From assembly GCA_013398295.1 (NCBI GenBank), contig VZSF01008493.1, forward strand, positions 1-64,000: 64,000 bases of DNA, read 5' to 3'. Positions 29,306 through 40,600 of the stretch are shown here, piece after piece. Source of the DNA: Chionis minor. Taxonomy: Eukaryota; Chordata; Aves; Charadriiformes; Chionididae. Each line of letters opens with the position of its first letter. Position 1 is the stretch's first letter. Both the position numbers and the translations under genes were made by a program. The notes below the pieces were generated by a model that searched no databases, was not told where the DNA came from, and saw only the letters and a list, made by a program, of their open reading frames with translations.

Positions 29306-29551
29306 TTGTCTTTGATTATGACCAAGGAAACTTCTGTAACAGCAGTAAAGGAGTGCTGTACCACTTGCACGGAGAAGTGCAAGGAAAGAGTAATTAAGGA
29401 AGATATCCACAAGGTGGTGCTGGTGATTTACGACAGCTGGGTAGCGAGCCGGGCGGGAATATATCTCCTGACGCTGCTCCGGGGTTATTTTGAAGGGATG
29501 AGACTCTGGGTTGCAAAAGCTACATGGCTAGGAGAACGTCAGGTATATTAA
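29306..29551 (+). other. Isolated CpG-bearing open frame of 81 codons, function unknown
   Basis: In a 10 kb stretch that is otherwise CpG-poor and stop-rich, this segment has higher GC and about eight CpGs. The frame (MSLIMTKETSVTAVKECC and onward) has a cysteine cluster (CCTTCTEKC) and then a hydrophobic stretch. A possible donor CGTCAG|GTATAT lies near its end. I do not recognise the protein. It could be a single exon, an old retrocopy or a regulatory element that is open by chance. Confidence 0.25.
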
Positions 29552-32500
29552 CTACCACAGCAGGGGGGGATGTTAAAACAGGAGATGACTGTGTTAGGGA
29601 AGCTCTGCTGTTAGTGAGTATTTAAAAAAAAAAACAAAACAAAACACCACCAATTGCCAAACCCATGGATTACACTAATTTATATGTAGCTTCAGAGAAT
29701 AGTAAAATCCTTGCGTTTGGTAATAGTTGTGCAATTAGCAGCGTTAACGGAGATGACTATGTATATTTCTATGTCCCAAAATATGGCTTTTAAATACTTT
29801 TTTGATGCTGTTACCAAAATGTTTTCCTATTAGAGAGAACAGTAGCATTTAAATATTGAATTAACTATATTTTAGTGTAATAGAATTAATGAGAGCTGGT
29901 GTTGACTTATTAAATTCCGAATATATGGAAAAAAGAGCAGTGAGGGTTCTGAACCACCATTAAATTACAGACTGATAATAATGGATATCTGAATTTATAC
30001 AGGATATGAAATAAAAGGGATTTGTCTAGGTAGTGTTTAAAGAAGGACAAGTTAAAATTAATATGAGTTACAGTATGTTCCAGGTTCTATTATGTGTTGA
30101 TTTGGTAAACTTATTATGAGACTAATTGATCTTTTGAGCTACCAGGTACAAAGAAACAAAAAAATGAAACTCCTAAAACTGATGTCATAAAACTTGTTTC
30201 ATTATCTTGTTTTTACCAAATCTTACAATTGCAAATTTAACCCTGGATATTTTTAAAACTTGAAAGACACATCCAATTTGACCTGATATTTAAAAAAAAA
30301 CCACAAAAAGGCAGGGGGAATGCAATTCAGGAAAAAGGAAAGCATAGTCTACAAGATACTTGTTGGAGTCATAATGTAAACTACTACCATAGCTTGGCTC
30401 TGAATTTATATACTGAGGTACTTATTTTTTCATAATGGGACATAATGGATACATAAATCCAGGAAGCTTATTGTGAGGCTCCTGACCCATTCAAGCAAGC
30501 AATAAAAAAATGTAATAAATCTAAAAGTAATGGAAAGTTTTCGTAGGGAAGCACCTGAAAGTTTGTATTTAAAAGAGACTCCCACACTTACTTGATAGAT
30601 TTGCCAAGTGATTATGTGAAGCCACAGAAAAGTAGTTAAGGTCAGAGTGGTAAGGAAAATGCAAAACACATCTTTGTTTAGCTAAGATGACCAAAATAGT
30701 GAGATGAAGTGATTTGGATGAGGTCAGTCACTAATTGTTTAGAGAGGATTAGGAACAGTAGGTTACCAGCCCTCAATCTGTTGCTGTAATTATTGAGGTA
30801 GTTGAGTTCTGTGCAAAAGAACCTGGGTATTAGTATTACTGCTCTTGGAATTCATGGTAGTAAATTAAAACATATAGCCTTGTGAATTCTATTTAATTGA
30901 AGGTGGAAGTGCCTCATCTCAAAAAAGCAGAACAGTTTAATATTTACTAACTGAAAAATGTGGAAGGGGTTAAATCTGGGCTTCTATGAAGTTGCACTAG
31001 CAAATAAAGTAATATGGCTTTATATTTTGCAAAAATTAAGTATTCTTAAATAATGAAGAGCAAGAACATGAGGGTAGGTGAGGGAAAGGAACAACAAAAC
31101 CCCCTAATGCTCTGCTCCCACAAGTTTTGGTTATAACGAACCCGGATCTGTTGTGCCAAAATGACTTGTGTAGCCAGTAATCAGTTGCTTCTCAATAGGC
31201 TGCTATTACTCGTTTGCTTCGTAAAGCATTTGGGCTCTTAAGCACAGTTAGTAAAGCACTTGTCAATTCCTGTGTTTCACTGAGCAATTAGCAGGGCAAG
31301 ACTAAGAGGGCTTTTTAATATCATTTGTTTTTACGTGCAGAAAGGCAACAAGCCTCCTCTTCAGGGATAAAAAAAGCACCGACGCATCTACTTGCTGCAA
31401 TTACTCCATTACTTACATGGAATGCTTGCCTACTAGCATAAGTAAGACTTACAAAACACGCTTTTACATTTTATACAGAGTCAGCAGTGCACAGATTTGA
31501 TTACATTTAGCAATCTAAAATGTCAGTAAACAATGGCGTATAAACTATGTGCTTTGGAAACACTTATGCTTCAGCAACTACTGGATTTGTGGAATCTCTA
31601 TGGGAAAATAGCTGTTACTGAGGTCATAAGCAGGAGAAAAGTTTCTAAGAGCAAATATATAGTTACGGGGCAAGCTAGGGACTAAATACATCCTAAGCTG
31701 CAAAGAAACAGGCGGAGTGAGAGTCTTCTCATAGGTAAGTGGGACAAAAGTATTTGTTTCCATAAAGCCAAACTTACTGCAAGCAATGGACTTAATGACC
31801 TTGTTCTTCTACAACCTCGTAAAGCAAAAATCTAGCTTTAAAGCTCAGTAAAACTCAAGGAATCCTGGTATATAGCCAAACTGTGAATAGTGGTATTATA
31901 TAACTATTAAATATTTTATAACACTGGTGAATAATCTTGTACCATTCTGACAATGTGGTCACTTCACTTGACAAATGTGTATTACAAATGATTTATTAGC
32001 AACTGATGTGTGTATTTTATAGTCATAAGAAGTAGAGGTGGTCTGTAAAACAGTATCCTAGCTAGTGCCAATTCAGCAAGGAAGGGAACAGTTCTGAAAA
32101 TAACCGCATGTGTTAAATAATGAATTGGTTACTTTGTGTCTAAACGCCTAACTCTGTTTTAAAGGCATAAATGGAAATTCTAAGCTGAGAAAAATATTAT
32201 AGACTTTGCTATCATATTCCATGTATTAAACATCAGGTGTTAAACATGAGTGTAGAACTGAAGGCCGGGGAAACAGCAGTTATTTTATCTGTTGTATGAT
32301 TTAGCATGCTATGGCAGATAACTGATCTGGTAATCATGTTAATACTTAGAATTTACAGTGTATCTTATATCTTTCCAAGATGTACTTGACTGTCAGGAGA
32401 ATTATACGGATTTGTTCATTAAGTCACCGTTATCCTTGTTTTAAAACAAGGGGGTTTAGCTCTGGGTATTTGGAGTGGTTAATCACACAGTGAATGCAGC

Positions 32501-33829
32501 AGAATAAAGATTAGAACAGGATTCTCTTGTTTTCTGTCCCTGTTTTAATCAACTTGGCATTCTTGCCTGTCTAGACCATTCTGTATTTAATTTTTAATCC
32601 CATTTCTACTGGCATAAGCTAGACCTGCACTCTTTGCTAGAAGAATAGAAGTAGTATCACTTAGATCAAAGTAGTAGTAGCAACTTTGTTGGCTTCCTCT
32701 GTAGAATTTTTTACTGTGTGCTTATTTTCCAAGCCCCTTTTCATCTTAAGACATCTATTTCCGTCCTGGTTGCTCCAAATAGGATTGTTATCCTTGCATC
32801 TACTTACAGCCTGTTGCTTGAATTTAACTTTGCATTACTTGAAGCATGTTTCTTTAAAGGCAGAATTGCCTTTAGTATGTTTCTGTGTAATGGCTTTTGT
32901 TACTGATGTTACATTAGATATGAGAATGAGAATAAGCCCGCCACTCACTCCTGTGGGTAGAGAGAGTGCAAAAATATATGAATCTTGCAGAATAGATTAA
33001 AAATTTAACCACTGCTTAAAAGGTAAAAATTACTCAGGCTTTCTTTTGGGGCCAAGAAAATGGCACATGGACAACTGTGCTCGGACTCTCAAAAAACTAT
33101 CAGAACTACATGGTGAAATGCTTCAGCTGATGAATTTTACTCTTCTTTGTGGATATTATTCAGATCTTAACTAGCGTAGGCAGTCTGTAAACTCTGGAGA
33201 ATCTAACAGTATGAAATCCCTCCCTGGGGCTCCTTCCTGGTGCAGGAAGTGAAGATGAGTCGAAACTAGAGTGAGCTAGGGAGAAAAATAGGAAGTAAGA
33301 AGTTCAGCTGACAGCTATGGTGCAAGCACTGCAACTTGCTGTGCAGCTCTTGACGTTTGGTCAGTAAGCTCCATAGACTCTAAGGGAAGGTTTGGTGGAA
33401 TAAGAAGACAGTGACATTACCTCAGGGGCAGGCTGCCTCAGCAGTCCCTGCTGGCGGAGGGGGTTTCCCTGATGAGGGAAGTGGGTAGTGGGACAAACCA
33501 GGCACGACCTTCTGGTACCAAACCCAAAAACTCTCCTGCGGAGTAGGAGCAGCAGATTGCCCCTTTACTTGGCAGGTTTCCTAGATAATACATGATGCTC
33601 TGTACGCTCTGACTGTCATCACTTACTCTGTGTGCTTTCTCTGAGTGAGGTGGCATGGCCTGTGGCTCTGGAGCCCAGCACATCCATCACACCTCCGGCC
33701 TGCTGTGCCCTGGCTAGAAGTATGGCGGGAGAACTCGAGGCGAGCTGCTAACTTTATTGCCTTCCCTTTATTTTCGGAAAACTTCCCACAGCTTCTGCTC
33801 AAACAGCCTTCCATCGCCTGCGTACCTCG
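29552..33829. other. Upstream flank of SPDL1, nothing recognised
   Basis: AT-rich until about 33.2 kb, then gradually more GC-rich towards the CpG island. No repeat or coding exon recognised. Confidence 0.6.
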
Positions 33830-33955
33830 TCCGTGCCAAGCTTGGAGGCGCTTTCAGCCGTTCTCCACCGCGAAGGAGCCGCGCGGAGCGGCGGCGGGCG
33901 GAGGGACCGCCTCTCGCCTCAGCCTTCTCCTCACGAACTCCCGCCCCGCGCGCGG

Positions 33956-34004
33956 GCGCAGGCGCAGTTCCGCCCGGCGGGCCGGGGGCACAGGGCGCAG
34001 GCGC
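33956..34004 (+). promoter_or_regulatory. Two NRF1-like GCGCAGGCGC repeats
   Basis: Identical 10-mers GCGCAGGCGC lie at 33956-33965 and 33995-34004, start to start 39 bases. They resemble the NRF1 half-site pair (consensus GCGCATGCGC type) with one mismatch. Their position in the SPDL1 island suggests core-promoter sites. Binding is inferred. Confidence 0.5.
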
Positions 34005-34079
34005 GCGCCGCGGTGGCGGTGAGTGGAAAAGGCGCGAAGGGGGGGGGGAGGAGGGGAGGAGGGCAGGGGGAGCAGCTGC

Positions 34080-34089
34080 TCTCGCGAGA
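34080..34089 (+). promoter_or_regulatory. TCTCGCGAGA palindromic promoter element
   Basis: A perfect 10-base palindrome TCTCGCGAGA. This motif is known from a subset of CpG-island, TATA-less mammalian promoters, usually close to the start site. It sits 18 bases before the TTTGAA element. Confidence 0.7.
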
Positions 34090-34106
34090 CTTGGCGCGGC
34101 GTCGCG

Positions 34107-34112
34107 TTTGAA
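34107..34112 (+). promoter_or_regulatory. CHR-type cell-cycle element TTTGAA (DREAM/MuvB site)
   Basis: GTCGCGTTTGAACTG contains the canonical cell-cycle-genes homology region TTTGAA, directly preceded by a GTCGCG CDE-like block. CHR elements near start sites confer G2/M expression through DREAM and B-MYB/FOXM1-MuvB, which fits a mitotic gene. Function is inferred from motif and location. Confidence 0.6.
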
Positions 34113-34419
34113 CTGCGGCGGCGGGGCTGAGGTAGCCGCCGGGCCGGGGAGCGGGGGGGGGAGACTCTCCTTTCCGAGGGGCTGTCGCTTTGCTGCCCCT
34201 TGTCCGCGGAAGGGCGGTGTGGGGCCGAGGGGCTCGGGGAGGGTGGAGGAGAGCTCCCGTCTCCCTCCACTCCTTTCCTGCCGCCGCCGTGGTTCGTGGC
34301 CTTCAGGCCCTTCCCCCGGCCGGGGACGCGCTGCCGGTGCCGTCCCGTGTCGCCTCGAGTGGGGAAGGCTCTTCTCTCCCGCGGCCCCCGAGGTGGTGCG
34401 CCAAGTGAAGCGGGGGCAC

Positions 34420-37400
34420 CCTGTCCCCTTCAGCCCCTTTTCCCCCGCTATAATATGGGCAGGGGGCCTTTTCCTGCGGGAAGCGGCTGGGAGTCACTGC
34501 CCGGGTGGGTGCGTAACGTGTGGGTCAGGCCCTTGTCAGGAGCTGTGTGCTGGGGCGAGTGGTTGGCTTACCTGGGTTGGGCCCTTGGGAATTGCAGTTT
34601 CACTAGAGGAGCGGTTACCCAACGGGAGAAGAAAGTTTGCCTGCCAGGAGAGAGCCTTCTTATCTCCTACCCTCTTCGTTTTATCAAGGAGTACTTAAGT
34701 GGTTGAATAATCGAGGTCTGGAGCCCTCAGTACAGAATCCATCATAAAATGTTTGAAGATAATTAGCCAAAAGTGAGTAGATCTCTTGTAACTCTCTGTA
34801 GAATGAATAGAGACTGATTTCTATTATTTCCCCTCCTACATGCTCACCTTACTACCTATTTAGTTTATCTTGAAATGTTATTTTTGAGGCTAGTTTATAT
34901 AACCTTATGTATATTATTAAATTGCAGGCAATTCCTTCCGTATATAACAGTACAGGTTTGTGAGCAAAGCTCCCTGGACTTGTCTGATTGACTTAATCCA
35001 GAATTAACAAGGAGAAGTTGAGGGTGTCTGTGCTCCAAGAGGCATACTTGTTTTCCCTAACAGTTGGCAAGGAATGTGTGAACAGGAAAACTATTTCTCT
35101 TTTCCTCCCTACTTCAGCTATAAAATAGCCAAAGATCTTTTTTTATATTATCCTGTAAATGATTTATTAAGAGCTCAAAGATCTTGTATGTGAAACTGGA
35201 GGACAGCATACAAAAGAGACTGAAGAAGTAGGAGGGAGCAAGAAAAAAATCCTCAAACAACCCTTAAAACTTACATGTGTGCTAGAAGAAGGTGACCCCG
35301 GGCATCGCCTGTTTACTTGCCACACAGACCAGTTGCAGAGCATCTATCCTTTGGCAACATTGCCTGATCTGGCTGTTTCTAAACTTATTTGACAGCTGCC
35401 TCCACTGAGATTTGAATAAGATTTGCATTTCTATGGGGTTTTAGCTTGTGATTTGCATTTTCATGAGACAGCCACCAGCGTTAAGCCTTTTCAGAAAAGA
35501 ACTGCTATGAGGGACTGTGCTATAATGGCAGCTTATACTCATCCCGACTAAACAACTGTTGCTTTTTTTTTCTTTAAAGGTGGAGTGCAAGAATAAGGTC
35601 AAGAAAAACTTAAATGGACTTCTGAAGGTGAGTTAAAAATGTTATTCAAGATTATTTTGGTAAGCTAGGAGCAATCAAATTGCTATGTTGCCTCTGTGCT
35701 TTTGTTTGATCAGAAAATGAAGCTGTTCTTAAAATTCTGTTTATGAAGTGAATAAGGATCGATTTATTCCCTTTGCTGATGCAAATGCATGCCAGGAGTG
35801 GTTGGCTGTATCCTTGTATTGCTGCACCTTACTGTTAAATATTTCATTATTAAATCGTACACAGTGTATGTGTCTTTGCACTGGTAATAATATAGTTGCT
35901 TTGTAATTATAGATATGTCCAATTCCTGTCTTGCACTGGCTTATTTTAGAATAAGCGTGCAAAACTAGTATTTTGAGCATTGCAATGGTTTGATGTGAAA
36001 TCTGGAGTTTCAGAGCCTGCCTGGATAAAGTCTCTTTGTATGTGTTAAACTTGAACAGCAACAAGTGATGGAAAATGTGAAAAACAGAATTTAATAATTT
36101 CTGTCTTGTATCTCTGAGAAGAATTAGCACAGATTTGGCATGATGTACTTTTGCATGTTAATTTTTTTCTTTTATAAGATGCTGGGTCACTCCACTAGGA
36201 GTAACCCATGTTGAATAAAGGTTAGCAAAAAAAAAAAAGGGAAGGCTATATATTACAATAATGACTCTTAAAAATAATTTCCCCTGTACTGAGCTGTGAA
36301 ATTTTCTCTTGATTAAGACTAGCATCTTGCTCACATTCATAAGAATAATATATGTGCCAGTAAGAGATGGCAACAGCTAAATTGCTTATGTAAAAAGAAA
36401 AAGCACAGAATAAGATCTTCAATGGAGAATTACTTTAATCTTGAAGTTATACAAAAATTATGAACCCTGACTTTGAAAAATCAGCTGCAGGGTGGGTTTT
36501 TTGTTTGTGTATCACTGGTACTGTGTGTTTTCTGAGACAACTCTTGGCTTATGTTGTTCAGAAGCCTGAGTTGCTTAGCAGGATTTTTTTTTTTTACAGT
36601 GTGCTGATTTAGTAGATCTGGCAGCAAGCAGTCGTACAAGCTGATGATGTTAGGTTGACTTGATTTTTATTTTTGAAATTATTTTGTTTGGATTTATTTT
36701 GACTAACTTTGCAAAACTCACCTTTACTTGCGTTTTCTGTTATGATACAGAGATAGAAAAGGATGAGTTTTTCGAAATGTGTGACAAAGACATGGTTATT
36801 AACAAATAGCTTACCTGTAGTGACTTAAGTTTAAAGTGGAAAATAGTCATGAAAGACCCCATTAAGCACTTAAATAAGAATCCCTGTGTTTAAATTCCAT
36901 ATATTTTAACAGGGTTTCTATTTTTGACTATTTCCTTCAACTACCTTTATCTGTTTCTATATCCCACATAATGTTATTAGGAGTAAACTATCCTGCTAAT
37001 ACAGCTGCCTACATGAATCTTAAGTGTGAGAAATGCTATACTTAGTGTGGCTTTATTTATAACATCACAGAAAATATTGGCAGCCCTAAGATATACATAA
37101 AAGGGTTTTTTTCCAAGGATATTTCCTAGCCTTCTCTTGTATGTGGCAAGATAGCTAGATACTAGACTAACTGTGATTCCAGTGTACTAGGAGTTTTGTT
37201 GCATGCTATTAGTTAAGACATAGTCAGGAATAAGATGTTAACCAAGTTTGTGGGGAAATAGCTGTTATTTTATTGTTGTTTCATGAGCTATCTTTTTTTA
37301 ATGTCTTGTATTAATGCAAAAATGTATCCTTATATCCTGATTAAGAAAGGAAATCCAGTAATTTCTTTTAGATTAACTACTGTAACTTAACTGTAGTATA

Positions 37401-37442
37401 TTTTTTCACCATTTTGTGTTTGCAATGTTGAAATAACAAAAG
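34420..37442 (+). other. SPDL1 5' intron(s), non-coding
   Basis: This is AT-rich DNA between the promoter and the start-codon exon. Apart from the mini-exon and a pair of GATTTGCATTT octamer-like repeats (35420-35460), I see no repeat element or coding sequence. Confidence 0.7.
35580..35627 (+). other. SPDL1: Candidate untranslated SPDL1 mini-exon with a 3-codon uORF
   Basis: This 48-base segment is bounded by an excellent acceptor (GCTTTTTTTTTCTTTAAAG) and a consensus donor (GAAG|GTGAGT). It lies between the CpG island and the start-codon exon, so it could be an optional 5' UTR exon. It contains ATGGACTTCTGA (35614-35625), an upstream reading frame of Met-Asp-Phe that starts and stops inside the exon. 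Transcript evidence would be needed to confirm use. Confidence 0.4.
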
Positions 37443-37609
37443 GAAGAAAAATGGAGACAGAGACCATTTTAAATCTTAGACACCAACTCAAGGAAGCGGA
37501 GAATGAGCGAAGAAAGGCAGCACAATATGGCTTGCATTTATTGGAGTCCCAAAGTGAAGTTCAAAATCAGTTGGATCAAACACGCCATGAGCTGACTGAG
37601 AAAACTGAG
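37443..37609 (+). CDS. SPDL1: SPDL1 coding exon 1 (residues 1-53, with short 5' leader)
   Basis: The acceptor is probably the AG at 37441-37442, followed by an eight-base leader and ATGG at 37451. The translation begins METETILNLRHQLKEAENER and runs through the CC1 box (RKAAQYGLHLLES). The donor is GAG|GTGATG and the exon ends in phase 0. The polypyrimidine tract is some 30 bases upstream of the AG and interrupted, so the exact acceptor is less certain than the start codon. The AG at 37395-37396 is an alternative. Confidence 0.93.
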
Positions 37610-40600
37610 GTGATGTTTTAAGCTTCAAATATAAAGCAGTCAAGAACTTTCTTTTAACTATTTTCTGGATGTCACGGGTGTTTCAAATACCATCTAGAGT
37701 CTAGATTAATTTTAACAAACCTTTTTAAGTATTTGTAGAGAGGGCTCTTAATCTCTGCTCTAAGATATTGAGCATAATTTTATCTGATCAGGGCAGGGTT
37801 TCATAGCTAATTATGCATTAAGTGTTCAGTATCATGTAGGATTAATTGCCTTTAATGTAAAATGAATACTCAGTGCTAACATAAACTTCTTTTATAGCAT
37901 GTGTTTTGGGTGTGTTTAGCAATTTATTCATGTTACGCTGTTCCTGTAAGCTTTGTATCAGAGCTGTAAAAAAAACGCTAGCAGCAAAACTGTAAAATTG
38001 ACTTCTTCTGTAGTCAAATCTTCACACTTTCTAAGTACCAAGGGATTCTGAATTTATTAGTACATATCTTTACAGCTCAGATAAGACAGTAGCATAGTGT
38101 TGAAATATAGAGGAATTATTTAGTCAACCAGTTTTCTTCTTAGTAATTGTTCAAGAAATTCCAATTGGGAAAATCTCTTCCGCTTTTCATAAACACTTCA
38201 GTTTTGATGTTTGTTTCCAGTCATACCATGTTTCAGATATACCATTTCTCTTCATTTAGTCTGTTCCTGGATCTGCATCCATCCCTTCTCTTTTGATAGA
38301 GCAAAAATGTTTGTAGTTTTGTTGTAGGTTGGTCGTTTAGCTTTTTTTTTGTTAGCAGCTGGAGAGTTGTGGCATGCTGCTGTTGTGAATGAAGACTAAT
38401 AACTTATTTTGATCAGTTTGTGTTAGTAAGTTTAGTGCAAGAGAGGTGGCTGGAAAGCACAGGTGATAAGGAGGGCAGGGTAGGATCATCCTTGCCTGCA
38501 GACAACCTGAGATGGTACCTGCTGTGTTGTCAAGCTCCACCTGTAGGTTGTAAGCCTGTGTTATAGGCTGGAGCAAAGTTATGAGCTCAGATGTGTGAAC
38601 CAGATCAATTAGTAACAGATTCCAAGGGCCAAGGGGGACTGTCTTTTTTTTTTTTCTTCCTTCTCCTTAATTGCCAGCTGAATGGAAGAGTAAAATTAAG
38701 CTGCCCTTTATGATTAGCAACCATATACAATCAGACGTAGAGGGAAGCTGATTCAAAAGTCTTTCTCCAATCTGGAAGGGTTGACAGGATTTATTACAAA
38801 ACAGGGACACTTCAGGTGTCTTCACCAAAAGTTGACTCAGCTGTTCTGCAGTAGGGGAACACTTGTTGGACTGGAACAATTTTAAAGATAATCAGGTCCT
38901 GTGGTGGTAGAAAGGACAGGGAAGCTCTTGCTAAATTTCTGTGCTACACTTGCAGAAAAGATGCCCATACTCTTAGTGTTGGGTGCAGAGAAATACCCAG
39001 TTTCCATGAAGAAGAGAATATTACACAACCAGATAAGTCATAAAATTTCAGAGCAGCTTGTGGTTTGTTTGTTTGTTCTTTTAAAACTTGGGTATGACAA
39101 TTCGCTCATTGGGACTTCAACAAAAGGTTGAATGAGCTACGAGTTTTAGGCATTTAGTGTCTTGGTTCTGAGCCTGTACTTAGTATGTTGCTCCCCAAAC
39201 CTTTATGAATATTACATCTAGATTTATTAGTATGTTATTTCTTTTAGAAATTTGAACAAGAGAAATACTCTCTTCAGAGAGAAATTGAACTCAAGAATCG
39301 AATGTTGGAAAGCTTGAGTTTTGAATGTGATTCCCTTAAGCACCAGCAAAACATGCAACTGGATAAGCAGAAAGAACAGCTTGCCAGAGTCTATGGACAA
39401 GAAATCAGTGACCTTAAAAACAAGGTTTGGCAACTAATATACAGCTAAAATGTTGTTAATAGCATTTTAAAGAATATTTAATTGATAATTGCACACTTGC
39501 TACCAAAACAAATCTAATAAATAGTTATAATGTGTACAAGCTTGTGTGGTTGGTTTTTAACAAACATCTGCGTAGTTACATTTGCGTTGTGACTAACGTT
39601 AAATTTCAAAGATTATTTTTAAAAATTTATTCTTAAGTTGTATTTCAAAGACTTTTTCTGTCATTAGAACAGAGTCAAAAATATTGTGCTTTTCAAGAAT
39701 TTATGATAAAATGGTACTACTTAGTTGTCAACTGTCTTTAAGTTGGAGAACCTGAAAGCAGAACTAGATGAAACCCGACTCTCCGAGAAACAACTGAGAC
39801 ACAAAGTGGATCATCAGAAGGAAGTAATTGCTGCCAAATCAGAAGAACTACGTATGATGTCTGAACGTGTACATGAGACCATGTCTTCAGAAATGCTCAA
39901 TCTTCAGATAGAACTCACTGAACTAGAAAGTGTGAAGGTGTGTGACTAGTACTTCATTATTACTAGTCGAAGATAAAATTCTGCGCTTTTGCGCATTTCA
40001 TTTTTCAGATGCTTTGTTTATATTGCTACCTTATGATTGGCTTACTGTTAAGAAAATATGCACAGAAAAAATAATAGCTTTAACTAGACTTTAATACAAT
40101 GTCTTCAAGATAATATTTTTGTATTAAAATTAATTATTACTAACAAATCTGGTTCACTCGAGCTGCTTCTTCTTGAAATTGTTTTATGAACTTTTTATTT
40201 CATACTTTTTTTTCTTTAGGCCAATGTTGAAGAAAAGCTGAATGAACTGCAGTACAGTAAAGAACAATTAGAACTCATAAACAGTAACTTGCGTAATCAG
40301 CTGGAGCGGCTACAGGGAGAAAGAGAAGAGAGGGAAAAAGAAGTTGTTTCTTACTGTAATGCGTTAGAGGTATTCTCTTAATTTTATTCAACAGTGGTAG
40401 ATAATCCCTGACGTCCACAAGTTGTGGTGCTGGCTTTTCAGTGAAATACGAGGAGTTGAGAGGAGAGTTCTGATGGGGGATGGAGAAAGAGAAAGCAGAG
40501 GAGGGAAAAAAAGATATTGACTAGTCATGTTGGTATTGCCTGCTGCTAAATACTCTCTGTATTGGCTTTCTGTTGTGGAAGGCTCTGTATGGAGATCCTT

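Larger units (their letters stand above)
33830..34420 (+). promoter_or_regulatory. SPDL1: SPDL1 CpG-island promoter
   Basis: This block of roughly 600 bases is very rich in G+C and CpG within AT-rich surroundings, 3 kb upstream of the SPDL1 start codon. It contains GC boxes, two NRF1-like repeats, a TCTCGCGAGA palindrome, a TTTGAA element and long G-runs. I see no TATA box. A strong donor (GCG|GTGAGT at 34019) could end a non-coding first exon. Alternatively transcription starts just after the palindrome/TTTGAA pair (about 34,110-34,150). The open frames across it are a by-product of GC richness. Confidence 0.85.

Noticed and set aside
33757..34706. Long open frames (up to 313 codons) across the CpG island
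   Set aside because: Very high GC removes stop codons in several frames on both strands at once. The predicted proteins are low-complexity Arg/Gly/Pro/Ala and resemble nothing known.
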